From Nitzschia sp. pyKryTriq1 (Eukaryota; Bacillariophyta; Bacillariophyceae; Bacillariales; Bacillariaceae), in the NCBI GenBank assembly GCA_956465555.1, contig OY101128.1, positions 186,001 to 250,000 of the forward strand: a stretch of DNA of 64,000 nucleotides. Reading direction: 5' to 3'. A model generated the notes under the pieces. That model worked only from the letters and a program-made list of their open reading frames with translations, ran no database searches and was not told the DNA's origin. Below are positions 20,252-30,087 of the stretch, piece by piece. Position numbers and translations under genes: made by a program. Position 1 is the first letter of the stretch. Each line of letters begins with the position of its first letter.

Positions 20252-23200
20252 ATGAACGACAATATTAGCAACAGCAGCAACAGCAGCAACAACAAAAACA
20301 AAAACAAAAACCCTCCCATCAGTCAGGTGGTGAGCCGTGTCGGCTTTGGATTGTTACCTGCCAAGGCATCTGCCACTCCGGATCCTCATCGGTTTTTGCC
20401 ACCACCGTCAGCAGCCGCAAAAGCAGCAAAAGCAGCTACAGCTACAGTTCCTAAACAGAAAGCATCCTCAAACCACCAGCAGCAGCGGCAGCAACTGCAG
20501 CAACTGCAAGATGAAACCACCACCACCACCACAACAACAACAACAACATCATCATCAAGCGGCACCGCCAGTAATAAGAATAACACCGAGGGTGATGAAC
20601 AACAACAAAAACACAAACAACAAGAAGAACAAGAACGCACTGCGCTAGCGATGAGGATGACGACGACGATGATTGAAAGCGAAGATTTGTTTTTGACGTT
20701 TCGAACCAGAGCCAAAGACAACAAGAAGAAGAAGGGTAACAGCACTGCTATTAATAGTGCGAATACTGCATCTACTGCATCTGCATCAGCAGCTGCCGCC
20801 GCGCCATCCCAAAACCGCCAATCCTTGTCGGCCTTTATTGAATCTCGACATGTAGTGTTTCAGAATACTACCAATCATTCTACGAATACGCCGAATAGGA
20901 ATACGAATACGAATACGAATCATCATCGATATAGTAGTAGTAGTAGTAATAACAACGGTGCTGCTGCTGCTGTTGCTGCTGCTGCTTTTGCTGCTAACGA
21001 TGATGCTTCGACGACGACAACAACAACGACGACAACGACAGCCGCCGCTGTGAATGCCAGCTTGTCGGAACGATTGGCCGAAACACAAGAAAAGTATCAA
21101 GCCGAATTGCGTCAATTACGACAAGAACGAACCTTATGGAGAGTCGATCGAAAAGAATTGGATCGATTCAAACAACAACAACAACAACAAATATCATCAT
21201 CGTCTCTCAACAACATCATCATGACACACCAACAACCAAAAATGGAGGATGATACTAAAAATATCAGCAATATCAGCAGATCCGTGGATGATGATGATGA
21301 TACGGCGAAGCCTCTTCCTTTTCTTTCCAAGAATGACGACGATATTCACAATCATAATCATAATAATATGATTATTGTTCCTTCATCATCATCATCATTG
21401 CTGGTGATGGAGTTTCAGACACTGCAAACGGCCCATCAACAATTACTGCAAGATCATGCCGAGCGAGAAGATCAGTTGGAAGAAGCGGTGCGTCAATGGA
21501 TGGAACTCAAACAAACCTTGTACGAATTGCAACAAGAGTTTCAAGAGGTACAATTGGAATTGAATCGAACCAGAAACAATAACATCATAATGACCAGCAA
21601 CAACAACAACCACAACAACAACAACAACAACTACAACATTCCAGCTACAGCAGCAACAACAGCAACAGCAACAACAACCACAACAACAGAAGAAAGCAGG
21701 ATGATTGAGAATTTACAAGAGCAAGTCTTGAAATGGCAAACAGTGTATTTTGATACCATGGAACTCGGAAACTCCAAATTGGAATCGTTGGAACAAGAAC
21801 TGGAACAGTTGCAACAACAGCGAGAAGAGGAAGCCGAAATGGCAGTACAGAAATTGGAACAGATTCAATCGCAATTCCAATCCCAACTCGAGGATTTGAA
21901 AAAAATGAAAAAGCAGCAGCAGCAGCAGCAGAGCCAAGTCCGTCAAATAATAATGATATCGGAGGAGAAGGAGGAGGAGGAGGCCACGGTGTCGCACAAA
22001 CAACGACAGCAGCAAGAACTACTACAGCAGCAAGAACTACAACTGACATCCCTCCAAGAAGAATTGCAGCTGGCCAAGGACAAGATTGTCTTGTTGGAAC
22101 AAAAGGCAAAGACGACGATGACGACGACGACGGCGACGACGGCGACGAGGGAGATTGCCCCGGTAGCAGCTTCGGAAGCCTTGGCGAGTGTAGGGAATAA
22201 GGATGACCAGCCCGAGGATGCCAATGGGTATCGACAGAAATGGGAGGCGTCCGAAGAAAAGCTACAGGAGTTGCAATCCAAGTGGAATCAAGAAAAGGCA
22301 AAGCTAACCTTCCGAGAACGTGACTTGCAAACACAAGTCAAAAAGGAACAAGAGCTGACAAGTTCGCGCTCGAAAGAGCTGTCCAAGTTGCGATCCGAGT
22401 ACGATGCCGTCCTGAACAATCGCGAGAGTGGTGATCAAGGACCGTTAAAAGAAAAGGTTCAAACGCTCGAATCGCAACTAGCTCAAGCAAATCTTCAGTC
22501 GCAACAAGCTCAAGGCGACTTGGCGACGCAAGAGCAACTCGTGACCAGTCTGGAGGCCCAATTGAAGTCCCAACAAGATGCTTTTTCTAATCAGAAAAAG
22601 ACGCATGCTTTATTGGAAGCCAAAATACAATCCCTTCAATCGAAATTAAAAGAGCAGACGACTCGGTCCATTGAGAAACAAGTCGATACTTCCACCGACG
22701 ATGAAGCGTTGCAAGAAGCCCGGGACAAATTGGCGACTCTTGAAAAGTCTTGGTCTGAAAAGGAAAAGGAATGGGCACAAGAACGCACCGACTTGAAGTC
22801 AAAAGCCGAGAAAGCGATGCTCAAGCTAGGAGAAATGACCATCATCTCGAGGAAACTTGAAGAGTCCAGGCGGGAGATAGAAGCCATGTCAGTGGAAAGA
22901 AGCAAATGGGAAAGCAAGGACGCCGAACGCGAGGCGGCCTTCAGTACCTTGCAGTCGGAGAGCGAAGCGACACAAGCGGTAAAGGCCAAGGAAATCGAGG
23001 AACTCAAGGCCAGCCTACAGGCCAAAGCGAGTGTTATCGAGGAACTTCGAATGGCAGCTAACACTCAAAAGGAATCGCAAGACTTGTTGGCGACCAAGGA
23101 GAAAGCTCTTCAAGATGCAATCGCGGAAAAAGAAAAGGCGAGAGAGGAGAGCGAGGAGTTGTTGCGTTCCTCTGCAGCAGAAGCCACTGCGTTACAAGCC

Positions 23201-26200
23201 AAATTGGACGAAGCGATCATGGAGTCTCTTGAAGCAAAGAAAAGACTTATGTCGCTGGAAGAGGAGGGATCGAGCACTGTCGTAGAACGTGAGCCGTCTG
23301 CCTTGGCTGCACTACAGGCAGAAAACGAAGCATTGCAAGCAATAAGAGACAAAGAAGTCGAGGGACTCAAGGCTGACCTACAGGTAAAGGAGGGCATCAT
23401 TGAAGAACTTCAAACGGCCGTTGAAGCTCAAAAGGAAGGTCAAGAAATGCTTGCAAAGACGGAGAAAGCGCTTCAAGAGGCTACCTCGGAGAGAGATAGA
23501 GCGAAGCAGGAGTGCGAGGTGCTGCGCGCTGCCGAAGAGGGTACAATTACCTTGCAAACCAAATTGCAAAAGCTTCGGGCGCTGAAAGAAGAGGCGTCAA
23601 GTAAGCACTCGGAACGTGAGGCGGTCTTGGCGGAACTAGAGGCGGCGAGCAAAGCCGCATTAACTGCCAAAGACAGAGAAATTGAGGAGCTGAAGACTGT
23701 CCTAGAGGCCAAACAGCGCGATCTCTTAGAACTTCGAACGGCTGTCGATGCTCAAAAGGAAGTGCAGGGTGCGCTAGCGACCAAGGAGAAAGCTCTTCAA
23801 GAGGCAATCGTGGAGAAGGAGAAGGCGCAAAAAGAGTGCGAGGTTTTGCGCTCCTCCGTGGTGGAAGCAACTTCCATACAGGCCAAGCTAGACGAAGCGA
23901 CCAAGGAGGCTATCGAAGCCAAGAAACAGCTTCAGACACTAGAAGAAGAATCAACTAAAGTCTCAGAACGCGGCTTGGCCTTGGCTGCGCTACCATCAGA
24001 AAGCGAAGCCCCGCAAGCTATAGAAGACAAAGAAATTGAGGGCCTCAAAGCAAGTCTGCAGGCCAAAGAGCGCGATCTTGAAGAACTTCGAACGGTTGTC
24101 GATGCTCAAAAGGAATTGCAGGACGCGCTAGCGACCAAGGAGAAAGCTCTTCAAGATGCGATCACGGAGAAAGAAAAGGTGCAAGAAGAGTGTGAGTTGT
24201 TGCGTGCTTCCGTCACTGAAGCCACGTCTTTACAAGCCAAATTGGACGAAGCGATCATGGAGTCTCTCGAAGCAAAGCAAAAGCTGCAGGATCTACAAGA
24301 CGAGGAATCCAGTAAGGCCTTAGATCGCGAGTCTGTCTTGACTGCAGTGCAGACGGAAAACAAAGCATTACTAGAAGTGAAGGACAAGGAAATCGAGGGG
24401 CTCAGGAACGACCTAAAGGCCAAAGAGAGCGATCTCGAGGCACTTCGAACGGCTATCGATGCTCAAAAGGAGGCACAGGACTCGCTAGCGAACAAGGAGA
24501 AAGCTCTTCAAGAGGCAACTACAGAAAAAGAAAAGTTGAAAGAGGAGTGCGAAGTGTTGCGAGTTTCTGTAGAGGATCTTGAAAAACTGCTTGCCGAGCA
24601 AAAGAAAAAGACCGAGATTACTATCAGCGTCCTTGACAGTATCAAGAAACAACGAGACGAGGAGACAAAGGCCAAGCGAGGTATATTTGAGAAGGCTGAA
24701 TCTGAGAGAAAGCTTGCCAGCATTGGATTGACGAAAGCCGCATCCGAAGTCGCAGAGCTCAAAGCGGCACACCAGAAGACGATCGTGCAAATGGAGGAGC
24801 AAATCTCCACCCTTCGTTCGTCGGAGACAGACGCTGCCGAAAAGATTACCGCGTTGGAGAGCAACAACTCTAGCTTATCAAAAGAGAGAGATGCCCTTCT
24901 CGACGAAAAGGTCCTGCTTCTAAAGAAACTCGAAAGTTCCGAGGCGGACGCTCACTTACAACAGACCGTCGACGATTTGAATTTGAAACTGGCCGAGCAA
25001 ACCAAGAAAATTGAGGAGGTCGAAACGGAATCAGTGGCTGCCAAGAGTCAGCTTGAGACGACCAAGGCAGACCTTGCTTCTGTGTCTACCCAGCTTGACG
25101 AGTCAAAGGGCATGCTGTCTGTAGTGCAAGAAGATCTCGACAAGTTAAAAGCTGCAAACGCTGAACTCCAAGAAAGAATCGAGGAAAAGATCTCCGAAGC
25201 CAGCGAACAGTCGAACAAGGTAGACAAGATCAAACGCTTGTTTTCGGACGCTCTCGTGAGTCTCAAGGAGAAAGACGCCGAACTTGCTGAAGCGTCGACC
25301 AAGTTGTCCGCAACCCAAGAAGAGCGCGATCAGCTGGCAGCCGCCAACGCTTTATTGAAAGAAAGTATCGAGAAGCAGGCCTCGGATGCCACCATGATGG
25401 AGCAGTCTGCAAAAGAGATTGCGAAACTGGAAGGATTACTCTCTAGCGCTCTCACGAGCCTGAAAGAGAAAAACCATGAAATCTCTCAGCTTGAAGAAAG
25501 TATCGCCAAAGAAAAGGATGACGCGGTAACGGCATCGAGAGCACTAGCTAGTACCGCTGCTGCTCCTGCTGACCTCGAGAAAGAGCTCGCCCCAAAACAC
25601 GAAAAGCTCCAAGAGGCGGAATCCCAGGCAGCAGAATCCAGGCAGCAATTAGAGGCTCTTCAAAGTCAACTAGAAGGCGTGCAAAAAGAAGGGCAAGCCT
25701 CCGAGAAGCAACTTTCCTTGCATCTGGCGGAGCAGCAAGCCCGCATCGATCAGCTTGAAGCCCAACTACTACAGCAGCAGAAGCAGCAGCAACAGCAGCA
25801 ACAGCAACAGGCGCAAGAGATGGCATCGAACGAACAGGCAGCAAACAATGACGAGAAGACCACGCTTGTTCAATCGGAACTCGAACAAGCCCGGAACGAG
25901 AATCGGGCACTGCAAGAAGAACTGGCGCAACGCCACGAACAAGTGACGTCGCTTCAACAGCAACTCGCCGACTTTTTGGATACATCCCGGAATGACACTG
26001 CCGCGGCCGAAGCCGAAATGGAAAAACTGGGTGAAGTGGCCGTCCAGGAGCTCGAAAAGCTCGGCACTACGGTCAAAATATTGGAATCTCAAAAGGAAAA
26101 CCAAATCAAGGTCATTACGTCTCTCGAAAAGCGTCTCACCGAGGTCACTGCCAACTCGCTTCAAATGGAAGCCACGCTTCGGGATCAGTTGGCGCGAGAA

Positions 26201-26983
26201 AAAGCCAAGGTCGATGCTCTCTCAACCACCGACGAAGCTGGTCCGCCCTTGACAAGAAAGTTGTCAGGTGGTGGTAGCGGTAGTGGTAGTGGCCATCGAG
26301 CAAGTCGATTATTTTCGGATTTGTTTTCTTCTTCCAATCATGCACAAAACTTTTCCATTCCCGAAGTGGAAGAGAATGATGGTGACTCGGCGGATGAAGT
26401 GTCGACATTAGGTTCTTTGACATCGGGAGTCTCCCAGTCAGAGTTCATTGGTGCGGCTCAAAAGAAGAAACAAGCCAATAACCCATGGTCTCGTTTCAGC
26501 GCCCTGGTGGGAGCTATTGAAGGTAGTGGTGGTGGTGGTAATGGAAATGGTGACGGCACGGGGGATGACGCGGACGCACGTCTCCTCAATGATTTGTTTC
26601 GAAAACGGGAGGAGCGAAGAAAGTCGCAACAACCCGTGATTGTACCCAGCCTTGCAGCAGCAGCGGCAGCTACAGCAGGTGCTGCTGCGCATGATGATGA
26701 TGATGGTGGTGGTGGTGATAATGTCTTTGATGACTATGTAGAAGATGTCGAGTTGTCCAAGAGTTTAAGGGAAAAGGCAGAACAGGAAAAGGCGAAGAAA
26801 AAGAAAAGGACGAAAGGAGCTGCTGCTCGGCCGTCCATTATTATTCCCAGTCAATTCAATGCAAAATATGAAGATGATGATGAGCAGGAGGAGGATGAGG
26901 AGGACGATGATTTGAATAGTATGTTGAGAGAAGCGCGCCATTCGGTGATTGTGGACTTTGCAGGTCAAGTGCGAAGTACATAG
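20252..26983 (+). CDS. Giant coiled-coil protein with five internal repeats
   Basis: A 2243-residue protein in one uninterrupted exon. The first 330 residues or so are low complexity, with Asn, Gln, Thr, Ser and Ala runs. From there to about residue 2000 the sequence is nearly continuous heptad-like coiled coil. Within it, five units start with variants of DKEIEGLKASLQAK, near 22985, 23348, 23672, 24026 and 24383. Spacings are 121, 108, 118 and 119 residues, close to 17 heptads. Units share ATKEKALQDAI, LQAKLDEAIMESLEAK and ELRTAVDAQKE. The C-terminal 240 residues are non-coil, Gly- and Asp-rich, with LFSDLFSSS and LLNDLFRKREERRKS. There is no motor domain, signal peptide or membrane helix. 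It could be a centrosomal, Golgi or cytoskeletal tether; I cannot assign a family. Confidence 0.85.
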   Translation: MNDNISNSSNSSNNKNKNKNPPISQVVSRVGFGLLPAKASATPDPHRFLPPPSAAAKAAKAATATVPKQKASSNHQQQRQQLQQLQDETTTTTTTTTTTSSSSGTASNKNNTEGDEQQQKHKQQEEQERTALAMRMTTTMIESEDLFLTFRTRAKDNKKKKGNSTAINSANTASTASASAAAAAPSQNRQSLSAFIESRHVVFQNTTNHSTNTPNRNTNTNTNHHRYSSSSSNNNGAAAAVAAAAFAANDDASTTTTTTTTTTAAAVNASLSERLAETQEKYQAELRQLRQERTLWRVDRKELDRFKQQQQQQISSSSLNNIIMTHQQPKMEDDTKNISNISRSVDDDDDTAKPLPFLSKNDDDIHNHNHNNMIIVPSSSSSLLVMEFQTLQTAHQQLLQDHAEREDQLEEAVRQWMELKQTLYELQQEFQEVQLELNRTRNNNIIMTSNNNNHNNNNNNYNIPATAATTATATTTTTTEESRMIENLQEQVLKWQTVYFDTMELGNSKLESLEQELEQLQQQREEEAEMAVQKLEQIQSQFQSQLEDLKKMKKQQQQQQSQVRQIIMISEEKEEEEATVSHKQRQQQELLQQQELQLTSLQEELQLAKDKIVLLEQKAKTTMTTTTATTATREIAPVAASEALASVGNKDDQPEDANGYRQKWEASEEKLQELQSKWNQEKAKLTFRERDLQTQVKKEQELTSSRSKELSKLRSEYDAVLNNRESGDQGPLKEKVQTLESQLAQANLQSQQAQGDLATQEQLVTSLEAQLKSQQDAFSNQKKTHALLEAKIQSLQSKLKEQTTRSIEKQVDTSTDDEALQEARDKLATLEKSWSEKEKEWAQERTDLKSKAEKAMLKLGEMTIISRKLEESRREIEAMSVERSKWESKDAEREAAFSTLQSESEATQAVKAKEIEELKASLQAKASVIEELRMAANTQKESQDLLATKEKALQDAIAEKEKAREESEELLRSSAAEATALQAKLDEAIMESLEAKKRLMSLEEEGSSTVVEREPSALAALQAENEALQAIRDKEVEGLKADLQVKEGIIEELQTAVEAQKEGQEMLAKTEKALQEATSERDRAKQECEVLRAAEEGTITLQTKLQKLRALKEEASSKHSEREAVLAELEAASKAALTAKDREIEELKTVLEAKQRDLLELRTAVDAQKEVQGALATKEKALQEAIVEKEKAQKECEVLRSSVVEATSIQAKLDEATKEAIEAKKQLQTLEEESTKVSERGLALAALPSESEAPQAIEDKEIEGLKASLQAKERDLEELRTVVDAQKELQDALATKEKALQDAITEKEKVQEECELLRASVTEATSLQAKLDEAIMESLEAKQKLQDLQDEESSKALDRESVLTAVQTENKALLEVKDKEIEGLRNDLKAKESDLEALRTAIDAQKEAQDSLANKEKALQEATTEKEKLKEECEVLRVSVEDLEKLLAEQKKKTEITISVLDSIKKQRDEETKAKRGIFEKAESERKLASIGLTKAASEVAELKAAHQKTIVQMEEQISTLRSSETDAAEKITALESNNSSLSKERDALLDEKVLLLKKLESSEADAHLQQTVDDLNLKLAEQTKKIEEVETESVAAKSQLETTKADLASVSTQLDESKGMLSVVQEDLDKLKAANAELQERIEEKISEASEQSNKVDKIKRLFSDALVSLKEKDAELAEASTKLSATQEERDQLAAANALLKESIEKQASDATMMEQSAKEIAKLEGLLSSALTSLKEKNHEISQLEESIAKEKDDAVTASRALASTAAAPADLEKELAPKHEKLQEAESQAAESRQQLEALQSQLEGVQKEGQASEKQLSLHLAEQQARIDQLEAQLLQQQKQQQQQQQQQAQEMASNEQAANNDEKTTLVQSELEQARNENRALQEELAQRHEQVTSLQQQLADFLDTSRNDTAAAEAEMEKLGEVAVQELEKLGTTVKILESQKENQIKVITSLEKRLTEVTANSLQMEATLRDQLAREKAKVDALSTTDEAGPPLTRKLSGGGSGSGSGHRASRLFSDLFSSSNHAQNFSIPEVEENDGDSADEVSTLGSLTSGVSQSEFIGAAQKKKQANNPWSRFSALVGAIEGSGGGGNGNGDGTGDDADARLLNDLFRKREERRKSQQPVIVPSLAAAAAATAGAAAHDDDDGGGGDNVFDDYVEDVELSKSLREKAEQEKAKKKKRTKGAAARPSIIIPSQFNAKYEDDDEQEEDEEDDDLNSMLREARHSVIVDFAGQVRST

Positions 26984-27326
26984 ACTATTAGTTCGGCGGC
27001 ATAGTATGTACAGTATGGATACTGACTGTCTGTCTGCAAGTAATAATTTTTGGAATATGGTACCTGGTACCGGTACTGTACGTGGTACAACAAGAACAAT
27101 GTTATAATAGTGCAATTATGTAATACTTGTACAGTATGGAAAACCGGACTACTATCACAACGCTCCTCAAGAAACAAACCAAGAAAGAAAGAAAGAAAGA
27201 AAGACTAGGTAGGTTCTACTATTGAATGATGATTCGGACGTGGATGGATAGATGGATGGATGGATTCTAGCTAGATCGGTACTACTCTTCCAGAGCCAGA
27301 GGACAGCCAGATAGCTAGCTAGCTAC
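26984..27326. other. Convergent intergenic region with GAAA and GATG repeats
   Basis: Short GAAA repeats (27181-27203) and GATG-type repeats (27241-27265) lie between the coiled-coil and uL11m genes. ACCGGTAC-type words occur at 27061-27080. No gene is seen. Confidence 0.5.
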
Positions 27327-27809
27327 CTAGGCCGATGCTGCCTTTTCTTCGTCTTGTTGTGCGTCTGTTTCTTCTCGCACCACAATTCCAATACTTCTGG
27401 CGGTTCCCACGACCGATTTCGCAATTCCCTCCAAAGGCAAATGCCATCGATTGTCATCCGCTTGTTTCATGGCGGCTATATGATACACCGCTTCCGGCGT
27501 AATATGTCCAGAAGGTTCCGCTCCCGCCACGTTCGGACTCGTGGGTCCTTTCGTCACCCCCGCCGCTTGCTTGACGAGCCAGGCCGTCGGAGGACTTCGA
27601 ACCGAAAAGGTATACGTTCGATCCGAGCGTGCCCGCAGTTCCACCCTCAATGGGGTATCCTTTTCGTAGAGCGTTTCCGATTTTTCATTAAACTCTTTGC
27701 AAAACTGTGCCATGTTGATTCCGAGCGGACCCAGCGCTTGACCGATGGCAGGACCGGGTTTGGCACTCCCCGCGGGGACTCGAAGACGCACGGCTCTCAC
27801 AAATGACAT
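27327..27809 (-). CDS. MRPL11: Mitochondrial ribosomal protein uL11m
   Basis: A 160-residue protein of the L11 family. It has VRAVRLRVPAGSAKPGPAIG, QALGPLGINMAQFCKEFNEK, then SPPTAWLVKQAAGVTKGP and a C-terminal rRNA-binding domain ending GTARSIGIVV. The NMAQFCKEFNEKSETL form fits mitochondrial rather than cytosolic L12-type proteins, and diatom plastid L11 is usually plastid-encoded, so a mitochondrial role is inferred. The start at 27809 aligns with the beginning of the domain. An in-frame ATG at 27938 would add 43 residues (MLLLLFITRITILLG...), but that stretch is rich in the TACCGGTA-type words of noncoding DNA here, so it is treated as leader. No intron. Confidence 0.9.
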   Translation of the reverse strand: MSFVRAVRLRVPAGSAKPGPAIGQALGPLGINMAQFCKEFNEKSETLYEKDTPLRVELRARSDRTYTFSVRSPPTAWLVKQAAGVTKGPTSPNVAGAEPSGHITPEAVYHIAAMKQADDNRWHLPLEGIAKSVVGTARSIGIVVREETDAQQDEEKAASA

Positions 27810-28388
27810 GTTACTGACTGTCCTACCGTACCGGTACCAGTGCTGTATTTCTTGTGCTGTGATATTAGAAAAGAGATTGAAAGTTTTGTTATTACCGAGT
27901 AGAATGGTAATGCGTGTGATAAAAAGCAGCAGCAACATCACCGCATCCTCATCATGGTCGGCCGTCGGCCGCGCCGCCGATAAGTCAGGAAGTCAGAAGC
28001 GTGTACCATACCGCGGTATATCGGTACCAGGTACTGGTACTATGGTACGTGGAGACTGGACGAAAACAGACAGAGGACGACGCAGTTTGCTACTCACGTA
28101 GCTTCCCCGCTTTTTTTCATTTTTCTGCCCCCTTTTGCAACATAGCCAGCGCGACCACGACCACGGCCGTTGTTCGTTGGTTATTCCGGCTCTCTCTCTC
28201 TCTCTCTCTCTCCCTCGTTCTCTCGCTCTCTCTTTTATTGATCTCTTTTGATATCATCACCGCACACTTGAAAGTTGTTAAAGTCGAGGATTCAACACAA
28301 AGATTGGTACTTATATGCGCCTTGCAAAATACTGTACTGTACCACCTCTAAAGGCTTTTACCGCGCACAGGGTGTAAATCACACGAAA
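27810..28388. other. Divergent intergenic region with CT microsatellite
   Basis: Between uL11m (-) and a low-complexity gene (+). ACCGGTACC and CGGTACCAGGTACTGG words lie at 27820-28040 and (CT)n at 28191-28212. Presumed bidirectional promoter. Confidence 0.5.
28191..28212. repeat. (CT)n microsatellite
   Basis: Eleven perfect TC dinucleotides about 180 bp upstream of a start codon. Confidence 0.9.
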
Positions 28389-29753
28389 ATGGGAGAGTAC
28401 ATTATCGTAACACGGGACGGTTCGAACCGACACATCATCGGACAAAGAAAAGCAGCAGCAGCAGCTGCAGCAGCTGCTGCTGCTGCAAAAATAGAAGAAG
28501 AAGAAATTGACGAAACAGAGAGTATGACCGACGACGACGATGAGGAGGAGAAGCAAACCTCCTCCCTGGGCTCGTCATCATCACCATCATCATCATCATC
28601 ATCACCATCGCCTGCCGTGGAGGACAATACAGCAAATCATATCCATCACGACTCTGCTGTTGGTTCACCACCACCAACGTCGTCTAGTACTACCACCATG
28701 AGCAAGAAGAAGCAGGAATCAGCCAAACCTAGTAGTACTAGTACTTCTACGAGTACTTCTGCTGCTCCTGCTGCTGCTGCTGCTGTTGTTGGAAACACCA
28801 AGAAAAGGTTTGATCGTCAAAAATGGGCCGTACAACTGGAACGGTTCAATCAATTGTTTCGTGAAAAGAAGAAGATGAGGAAGCTTAGTCAAGCGGAAGA
28901 AGCAAAAGAAATAATGACCACCACCAAGAGGCCGACGAGGATGGACCTGGAAGAACAGCAACAAGCGCAGCAAGCGGATCCAAAAGAAGAAGAAGAAGAA
29001 GAAGGACATCATCCTGGCCATGATGATCATGACAAAGAGCAGATGAGGATGACGGTACATGAACTTCGTGCTCAGATTCAACTCCTCGAATCCCAGAATC
29101 AAAATCAGCGCGTGACGATCCAGAGTCTCGAACGTCAAAACAAGACCCTGACCACTTTGTTGCAGCAGCAGCAACAACAACAACAACAACAGCAACAAAC
29201 TATATCCACTACTACTAATATTACTCGAGGGAGGAGCAGCATCGGATCGAATGAGGGTGGTGGTGGTGGTGGTGGTGGTGCCGATGACGTTGACCCTTTG
29301 CAAGGCATGTTCCAAAGTTGGAAAACAGCCACTGACAGTATCAGCAGCAGCAGCAGCCGACAACGCCAACCAAGGCGTCATACTACGATCATCATGGGAG
29401 GGAACACTTCTCTCTCCGACTTGCAGCATTCCATTGCCCAAGATGGTGGTGGTGCCATGAATGGTGGAGGACGAAGAAACCACGACCCAAGCGATCACAG
29501 TAGCACTTCTGCTCTTTCTTTGGAAAGTATGACTACTCATACCATCAGCAGAAGGGCATTATCAGTAGCTGGAGGTGCTGCCATCATGACAGCCTCTACC
29601 GGTAGCACTGGAGCCTTGCAACGATCATTTCTCGAAGACGCCATCATCGAAAAGCGACGACAGAGTAATACCTTTGCCCGTATTGCGGCTACCCTCTTTT
29701 CCTCATCATCGCCACCGAATAGTACTCATACTATTACCGAGGAGGGTTTTTGA
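28389..29753 (+). CDS. Low-complexity protein with short coiled coil, unknown function
   Basis: A 454-residue frame from the ATG at 28389; the frame extends upstream, but that part looks like leader. It starts MGEYIIVTRDGSNRHIIGQR and then runs into poly-Ala, acidic and Ser-rich tracts. A basic segment near 140-175 (KKRFDRQKWAVQLERFNQLF) and a coiled coil near 220-260 (VHELRAQIQLLESQNQN, QSLERQNKTL) are the only ordered-looking parts. A Gln run, a Gly run and a Ser-rich tail follow. No known family. The conserved-looking N-terminus and coil argue that it is expressed. Confidence 0.6.
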   Translation: MGEYIIVTRDGSNRHIIGQRKAAAAAAAAAAAAKIEEEEIDETESMTDDDDEEEKQTSSLGSSSSPSSSSSSPSPAVEDNTANHIHHDSAVGSPPPTSSSTTTMSKKKQESAKPSSTSTSTSTSAAPAAAAAVVGNTKKRFDRQKWAVQLERFNQLFREKKKMRKLSQAEEAKEIMTTTKRPTRMDLEEQQQAQQADPKEEEEEEGHHPGHDDHDKEQMRMTVHELRAQIQLLESQNQNQRVTIQSLERQNKTLTTLLQQQQQQQQQQQQTISTTTNITRGRSSIGSNEGGGGGGGGADDVDPLQGMFQSWKTATDSISSSSSRQRQPRRHTTIIMGGNTSLSDLQHSIAQDGGGAMNGGGRRNHDPSDHSSTSALSLESMTTHTISRRALSVAGGAAIMTASTGSTGALQRSFLEDAIIEKRRQSNTFARIAATLFSSSSPPNSTHTITEEGF

Positions 29754-30087
29754 ATGAAAGAAATAACGAACAAATGAATGAATGACTGGATTGGGAACTT
29801 GTTCACGTGGGGATTGCACAACAACAACAGCATCATCATCATCATCATAATACATTACTATAATAGTATATACCATTATATTGTTAGTCGTACAGACATT
29901 CGTTCAACACTCTCTCTAATGCGAAGCCAGTAGAGCTACATTCTCAAACTTAGTCGTAGGGACCGCACCAGTAGACTACTCTCTCTCTCTCTCTTCGTCT
30001 ATCGTACACTAGCGAAAAATAGATGGTATTCATGCATCATATGGTGTTTCTTTGTTACTTTCCTCTACCATAGCAGCATTCGCATTC
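29754..30087. other. Convergent intergenic region
   Basis: 334 bp with CAT and CT simple repeats; nothing else seen. Confidence 0.45.

Noticed and set aside
27810-27938. 43-residue N-terminal extension of uL11m
   Set aside because: The stretch contains noncoding-type ACCGGTACC words and lies before the natural start of the L11 domain; a mitochondrial presequence cannot be wholly excluded.
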